Shown: piece by piece, positions 55,862-61,592 of the stretch
Layout: each line of letters starts with the position of its first letter
How positions within the stretch are numbered: the first letter of the stretch is position 1
Assembly: GCF_024655565.1 (NCBI RefSeq)
Contig: NZ_JANKOF010000021.1
Span: forward strand, 1-61,592
DNA: 61,592 nt
Reading direction: 5' to 3'
Source: Nitratireductor sp. ZSWI3
Lineage (GTDB): Bacteria > Pseudomonadota > Alphaproteobacteria > Rhizobiales > Rhizobiaceae
Made by a program: the position numbers and the translations under genes
Notes under the pieces: generated by a model
Database searches by the model: none
Seen by the model: the letters and a program-made list of their open reading frames with translations, nothing else
What the model was told of the DNA's origin: nothing

Positions 55862-56971
55862 TTACTGCGCGGCCTTGGCTGTGCCGAAGAACCCCAGGCC
55901 GCGCGCCACCTCGGTGTCGACGGTGACCGTCGCGCTCATGCCGGTGCGCAGGAGGTCGGCGTCCTTGGCCTCGAGCTTGAGGCGCACCGGGATGCGCTGC
56001 GTGACCTTGACCCAGTTGCCTGTCGCATTCTGTGCCGGCAGGAGCGAAAATTCAGCGCCCGTGCCCGCACCGATGCTTTCCACCGTCGCTTCGACCGGGG
56101 CGTCGGGATAGGTGTCGAAGACGATTTCCGCTGTCTGGCCGGGCCGCATGTGGGTGAGCTGCGTTTCCTTGAAATTGGCTTCCACCCAGGTCTCGCCGGT
56201 TTCGACCAGCGAGAAGAGCGCGCTGCCGGCCCCCACGAACTGGCCGGTCTTGAAGGAGGATGCCTGCGAGACGATGCCGTCGGCCGGGGCCCGGACGGTG
56301 GTCTGACTGAGCGTATAGGCGGCCTTGTCGCGTTCGGCGAGGGCGGCCAGAACGCTCGGGTGCCTGTCGGTCTCGATATCGGCGTTCCCGCCCAGCGCTG
56401 CGAGCGCGCCGGCGGCCGCCTGCTGGGCGGCGATCTGGTTTTCACGGGCGCGGCGCAGGTCGCGCTCGGCCTCGTCCAAGGCAGACTTGGAACTGATGCC
56501 CTTGGTGGAAAGGTCCTTCTGCCGGGCCAGCTGGGCCTCCAGATAGGCGACCTCGCTCTCCGCCGAGCGCTGCTGCGCCACCGCCTGGCTGTAGCCCGTG
56601 CGGAGCTGCTCGACGCTCAGCCTTGCGGCGGCGAGCGAGGCATCGGCCTGCGCCAGCGCGATACGGTAGGGCTCGGGATCGATGCGGAACAGCACGTCGC
56701 CCTTCCTGACGAGCGTGTCGTTATTGACATTCGCCTCGATCACCCGGCCGGACGCCTCCGACGCGATGGTGACCTTGGCCTGCTGCAGATAGGCGTTCTC
56801 CGTTTCCTGATAGCGGCCACCGGTCACCCAGACATAGCCGCCGGCCGCCACCAGCGCCAACGGCAGGGCCAGCATCAGCCCGACGCGAAACCCCTTGCGC
56901 TTGGTGAGCGGGGCCTTCTGCGCGAGCTTCACAGGCTCGACCCCGCCATCGATTTCCGCCTTTGCATTCAT
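55862..56971 (-). CDS. emrA: EmrA-type HlyD-family membrane fusion protein
   Basis: The ATG at 56971 gives 369 residues. A single N-terminal membrane anchor (GLMLALPLALVAAGGYVWV) is followed by YQETENAYLQQAKVTIASEASGRV (biotinyl-lipoyl half), a coiled-coil hairpin (about 100-190) and the second half with APADGIVSQ. It partners EmrB. The start lies six bases after the MarR stop. Confidence 0.92.
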   Translation of the reverse strand: MNAKAEIDGGVEPVKLAQKAPLTKRKGFRVGLMLALPLALVAAGGYVWVTGGRYQETENAYLQQAKVTIASEASGRVIEANVNNDTLVRKGDVLFRIDPEPYRIALAQADASLAAARLSVEQLRTGYSQAVAQQRSAESEVAYLEAQLARQKDLSTKGISSKSALDEAERDLRRARENQIAAQQAAAGALAALGGNADIETDRHPSVLAALAERDKAAYTLSQTTVRAPADGIVSQASSFKTGQFVGAGSALFSLVETGETWVEANFKETQLTHMRPGQTAEIVFDTYPDAPVEATVESIGAGTGAEFSLLPAQNATGNWVKVTQRIPVRLKLEAKDADLLRTGMSATVTVDTEVARGLGFFGTAKAAQ

Positions 56972-56976
56972 CGCGA

Positions 56977-57462
56977 TCAACCCTCTTTCGTGCTTCCGGA
57001 GACGGGGGCGCATTCGCCCGGCTGGCCGTCTCCCAGATTGTCAGCCATCTTCTGCAGCGACCGGACCAGCGCCAGTTGCTCTTCCTCGGGCATGCCGGCC
57101 AGCGCCTCGTCATAAACGGCGGCAGCGATTTCCTTAATGTCGCCGAAGGCCTCGCGGGCCTTGGGCGTCGCAAAAACCATGCGCACGCGCCTGTCGGTCC
57201 GCGCCAGGCGCCGCTCCACCCAGCCGCTCTCCGCCATCCGGTCGATCAGGCGGGAAACGCTGATCGGCTCGATCTCGAGGAGTTCGGCCAGTCGCGCCTG
57301 CGGAACCCCTTCTTCCTTCAGAAGGCGAAACAGCAGCCGCCATTGGGATACGGAAAGCCCGTGCTTGCTGCCCTTTTCGTGGAATCGCTTGCGCATGAGG
57401 CGCGCCACGTCGTGGATCAGGAAGCCCAGCTTGTCGACATTCGCGTTTTTCATGAGCGCCAT
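56977..57462 (-). CDS. MarR-family transcriptional regulator
   Basis: This 161-residue winged-helix protein has SVSQWRLLFRLLKEEGVPQARLAELL, the recognition helix EPISVSRLIDRMAESGWVERR and the DRRVRMVF wing. It is the first gene of the MarR-emrA-emrB operon and probably represses it. ATGs at 57462 and 57453 are both possible. A palindrome lies just upstream. Confidence 0.93.
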   Translation of the reverse strand: MALMKNANVDKLGFLIHDVARLMRKRFHEKGSKHGLSVSQWRLLFRLLKEEGVPQARLAELLEIEPISVSRLIDRMAESGWVERRLARTDRRVRMVFATPKAREAFGDIKEIAAAVYDEALAGMPEEEQLALVRSLQKMADNLGDGQPGECAPVSGSTKEG

Positions 57463-57468
57463 ATATTA

Positions 57469-57480
57469 TAAGCATGCTTA
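57469..57480. promoter_or_regulatory. MarR operator-like palindrome
   Basis: TAAGCATGCTTA is a perfect 12-base palindrome seven bases upstream of the MarR start, in an AT-rich block (TATATTATAAG). This is the expected position for an autoregulatory MarR site between this operon and lepA. Confidence 0.55.
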
Positions 57481-57592
57481 CTAATCAATGGCCCCGATAA
57501 CATTTCAAGTCGGCACGTTTCCGCCCGCGGCACCGCAACCCCGCGCCGCTATTCGCTTGTCGAAGGATTTGCCGCCTGCTAGAGGCTGCCCC

Positions 57593-59401
<1,809 letters not shown>

Positions 59402-59765
59402 GGCGACGCTTCCGCCTGGTGTCCTGCCCCATCCAAACCGATTGGTTTGGATGGGATAAGCAGGCCACTCAAGTCTTTGAATCTAGGGCAACTTTGCCTC
59501 ACTTGAAACGACTGCAAGGCAGTCGTTTCAAGTGAGGCGTTGCACTGGTCGGCGTGAAGCGTCGTCCTCAGCGGTCCCTTGTCAGATGGGCGGAATGCTC
59601 GGGCCGGCAACGGGTGGGACGCTGCCAGTGACTGGAGGTCCCACCCTGGACGCCGCTTGTTGCGGGCTGCCCCGTCCACCCGTGTCGAACGGCGCCGTCC
59701 AGAAATCCTGGAGCGAGGGAGCTGTGATACGGCGCGGTTTCATGCCGTTATCCTCCCTCCTCCGG
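59402..59765. other. Intergenic region after lepA
   Basis: About 360 bases. The first 140 hold copy B of the two-hairpin element. The remainder, 59541-59765, is GC-rich and I find no gene, tRNA or clear terminator in it. Confidence 0.5.
59415..59538. repeat. Two-hairpin intergenic element, copy B
   Basis: It shares the 17-base leader CCTGGTGTCCTGCCCCA with copy A. Hairpin 1 (59428-59455) pairs CCCATCCAAACC with GGTTTGGATGGG, and differences from copy A keep most pairs. The linker GGGATAAGCAGGCCACT follows. Hairpin 2 is a perfect 20-base stem (59496-59515 with 59519-59538) around an AAG loop, unrelated in sequence to that of copy A. Confidence 0.75.
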
Positions 59766-60122
59766 TCAGCGAGCCTTCAGCTTGAAGCCGCCGCACTCGA
59801 CGATCTGCTTGCCGGACATCTGATAGGCCGAGTCCCAATGGACCTGGACCTGCTTCGGACAGCCCGCGTAGCTTTCATTGACGATCGCGACCGTGCCTTC
59901 GAGCGTGTTGGTCATGATCTTCACCAGCTTCAGCCCCTTGGTGCTGTTGATGGTACAGACCACGTTGTTGGGGATGGAACAGTTCATCGTCGGGCCCGCC
60001 GCCTTCTGCGGAGCGAGGGCAAGCTGTCCGGCAACGCTGGCGGTCGACAGACCTGACAGCGAGAGCATGGTCAGCGAAGCAACGGCGATCGCGATGCGGC
60101 GGGTGGTGAAAGAAGGGGTCAT
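59766..60122 (-). CDS. Secreted four-cysteine protein of unknown function
   Basis: The ATG at 60122, eight bases after GGAG, gives 118 residues. A signal peptide (RIAIAVASLTMLSLSGLSTASVAG) precedes a small domain with four cysteines in NCSIPNNVVCTIN, GCPKQ and VECGG, probably two disulfides. I do not recognise the family. It stands between lepA and another secreted unknown on the same strand. Confidence 0.75.
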   Translation of the reverse strand: MTPSFTTRRIAIAVASLTMLSLSGLSTASVAGQLALAPQKAAGPTMNCSIPNNVVCTINSTKGLKLVKIMTNTLEGTVAIVNESYAGCPKQVQVHWDSAYQMSGKQIVECGGFKLKAR

Positions 60123-60243
60123 TTCGTATCTCCAGTTGGGTTTCAAAAAGCCGGGCTCATCGGCCCGATAGCCTTCAGTCGCCGCGAACTGGAAACAGGT
60201 TCAAAAAAAATTTCGGGGCCCCGAAAAAACTTTCGGGTGAAGC

Positions 60244-60741
60244 TTATCCCGGCTGTCCGAGATCCGGATTGCGATGATAGCCCGGACCGATGGTCAGCGG
60301 TTTGTCCGGCACGACCCGATCGCTGATCTGGCTCGCATAGGTCTGCTCGGCGTTCCAAAGCAGCGTCTTCTTCTCGCGATCATAGACCCGGATCGCCACA
60401 TGGTACGGCTTCTTCGCCTCGACGCCGCGCACCGGCGGGGTGCGCAGGGCGTAGCGGTCCGTCATGGTGCTGACCCGCTCGGAAACCACGAGCGGCGCGC
60501 CGCCGGCGGGATCTTCGAAGGTCGCCTCGATGATCGATCCGCTGGCGAGCGGACGGACCACCTGAGCGGTGAAACCGTAAAACACCTCGCCCTGACGATA
60601 ATTGAACATGAAGCCGCCGCCGAGGATCTTCAGATAGGGATCACCCGCCGGGTCGTCCCGCCAGTACCATCCGAAGGCGAACAGGACCGCGCAAAGCGTC
60701 AGCGCGCCCAGAACGATGGATTTGAGCGACAGCATTTTCAT
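60244..60741 (-). CDS. Membrane-anchored or secreted protein of unknown function
   Basis: The ATG at 60741 follows GGAGG and gives 165 residues. An N-terminal hydrophobic segment (SIVLGALTLCAVLFAFGWYW) acts as anchor or signal. The rest looks like a beta-rich periplasmic domain (FMFNYRQGEVFYGFTAQVV, IIEATFEDPAGG, YHVAIRVYD). It lies 16 bases downstream of the CGNR-type regulator on the same strand and is likely cotranscribed. I cannot name the family. Confidence 0.75.
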   Translation of the reverse strand: MKMLSLKSIVLGALTLCAVLFAFGWYWRDDPAGDPYLKILGGGFMFNYRQGEVFYGFTAQVVRPLASGSIIEATFEDPAGGAPLVVSERVSTMTDRYALRTPPVRGVEAKKPYHVAIRVYDREKKTLLWNAEQTYASQISDRVVPDKPLTIGPGYHRNPDLGQPG

Positions 60742-60757
60742 TCCGCATCCTCCATCT

Positions 60758-61384
60758 TCACGATCCGTGACGTGCGGCATAGCGGCGGGCCTTGGCGGTG
60801 CCGCCACAGTGATCCATGCTGCACCAGCGGCGCGAGGCGTTTCGCGTTTCGTCGAAGAACAGCCAGCCGCAGCCGTCCGGCCCCGGACATTCCTTGAGGC
60901 GCCGCAGATCGTCTCCGGTGAGCATCGCGCCGGCCGATAGGGCAACGGCATGAAGCGGCGCCATGAGATCGAGCCTTGCCGCATCCCATCGCCAGCCGAA
61001 GCCGCGTTCCGTTTCGACCAGGATTTGTCTTTGGCGTGCGGCCCGCAAGACCTCGTCGAGCGCTGCGAGTTCAGCCGCGGGCGCCTGGGCACCGTCGATC
61101 AGCGCCCGGAAGAGCCCATACAGCGTGTCGCGCAAGCCCAGCGCACGGGCATGCGCTTCGGCGGCGCGGACAGGGTGATCCGCACTTTCCTTCTCGAGAT
61201 GAGCGATGAGGGAGGGCTCGAACAGCGATGTCTGTCTGCACCAGCCAAGAACGGCCGCCCAATCGGGCAGATAATCCCGCGTGGCGGGGCGCGAGCGGCT
61301 GTTCACCGTGTTGACGAAATCGAGACACAGCCGGCCGCCGAAGAAAAAAGGAACGGGCCAAGCCCGGCCGCCGGTTTCACTCAT
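60758..61384 (-). CDS. ABATE domain/CGNR zinc-finger-type putative stress-induced regulator
   Basis: This 208-residue protein starts after GGAGG. The N-terminal ABATE domain has FFGGRLCLDFVNTVNSR. The C-terminal zinc-finger block has Cys166, Cys172, WLFFDETRNASRRWCSM (Cys188) and Cys193. The motif that usually reads CGNR is CGGT here, while the basic KARRYAARH tail is kept. The family is thought to bind DNA. A 15-base-arm inverted repeat abuts its ribosome-binding site, suggesting autoregulation. Confidence 0.87.
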   Translation of the reverse strand: MSETGGRAWPVPFFFGGRLCLDFVNTVNSRSRPATRDYLPDWAAVLGWCRQTSLFEPSLIAHLEKESADHPVRAAEAHARALGLRDTLYGLFRALIDGAQAPAAELAALDEVLRAARQRQILVETERGFGWRWDAARLDLMAPLHAVALSAGAMLTGDDLRRLKECPGPDGCGWLFFDETRNASRRWCSMDHCGGTAKARRYAARHGS

Positions 61385-61393
61385 CGTGCACCT

Positions 61394-61435
61394 CCTTGAC
61401 TAACCAGCTAAACTGGTTTTGCTGGTTAGTCAAGG
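61394..61435. promoter_or_regulatory. Long inverted repeat at the CGNR-type gene promoter
   Basis: CCTTGACTAACCAGC (61394-61408) is repeated inverted and perfectly at 61421-61435. The 12-base spacer TAAACTGGTTTT contains a further CTGGTT half-site. It lies ten bases upstream of the start codon and touches the Shine-Dalgarno. This looks like a multi-site operator; an RNA hairpin masking the ribosome-binding site is the alternative. Confidence 0.65.
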
Positions 61436-61592
61436 ATCGCGAGCCTCACTTCTGGCCGCGAGCGCATCGTGCTTGTGTGGCGTCCGGCACAGTACAGGAC
61501 ACTGTATCGCTCGCCACGCCGGTTGCTGCTGGCACGGGTCGTCTCGGCCGGAGCGGGGTTCTGGCGGTCAGGCATGGATCCTCGGGCTCCGA

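Noticed and set aside
61436-61592. Possible gene or RNA at the right edge, including the GTACAG/CTGTA inverted bases near 61490
   Set aside because: The stretch is short, has no start with supporting features, and the repeat is too brief to interpret.

Overview
The window is a GC-rich chromosomal segment of an alphaproteobacterium, most likely a member of the Hyphomicrobiales (Rhizobiales; Phyllobacteriaceae/Rhizobiaceae-like). The evidence is a class II (CP4-like) EPSP synthase in the run tRNA-Ala, TIGR02300 protein, aroA, cmk, rpsA; an mbfA iron exporter preceded by an Irr-box-like palindrome; the ubiE-ubiB-coaBC group; and an intergenic palindromic repeat of the type I associate with Mesorhizobium and relatives. 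The placement is inference from content, not from a database search.

Layout. 1-7.8 kb: a sugar-acid catabolic locus with an RraA-like aldolase, a DapA-family lyase and an IlvD/Edd-type [2Fe-2S] dehydratase on the minus strand, divergent from a tripartite tricarboxylate transporter (tctC-tctB-tctA) and a LacI-type regulator. Two matching operator-like palindromes lie in the divergent promoter region. 7.9-12.1 kb: a minus-strand operon for a polar amino acid ABC importer, a C45 acyltransferase/peptidase and an RpiR regulator. 12.3-17.8 kb: conserved core with tRNA-Ala(GGC), TIGR02300 protein, aroA, an SDR lacking the usual catalytic residues, cmk, rpsA and a strong terminator. 17.9-19.4 kb: small secreted or lipid-anchored proteins and slyX. 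19.6-28.2 kb: nucleoside salvage, with an ABC importer (ATPase plus two permeases), cdd, purine nucleoside phosphorylase, deoA, a retropepsin-like protease, upp and add. 28.3-41.0 kb: ubiE, ubiB, a FitAB/VapBC-type toxin-antitoxin pair, coaBC and dut. About 7.5 kb of accessory genes (GNAT, pirin, ArsR/SRPBCC modules, an MliC-like inhibitor, 1-Cys peroxiredoxin, prfC) separate coaBC from dut. 41.0-45.1 kb: palindromic repeats and a TAXI-type TRAP importer with a DUF1850 protein. 45.1-48.2 kb: an ArsR-like regulator, DUF1127, two small ferredoxin-fold proteins and mbfA. 48.2-57.5 kb: two export systems, one a CecR/YbhGFS-like ABC exporter and the other EmrAB with a MarR regulator, around a YiiX-like amidase and a cation/proton antiporter. 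57.6-61.6 kb: lepA, two secreted unknowns and an ABATE/CGNR-type regulator with a long inverted repeat at its promoter.

The window is mostly ordinary core genome and transport. The less ordinary material is regulatory and structural. Two intergenic elements (about 35.44-35.55 and 59.41-59.54 kb) share a flank, a hairpin with differing stem sequence and a linker, but carry unrelated second hairpins. Several regulators have well-formed operator palindromes. A stem-loop sits directly after the binding-protein gene in three unrelated import operons. Enzymes with altered key residues are the SDR beside aroA, CoaBC, and EPSPS with Gly at the CP4 Ala100 position. I saw no CRISPR array, prophage or intact insertion sequence.
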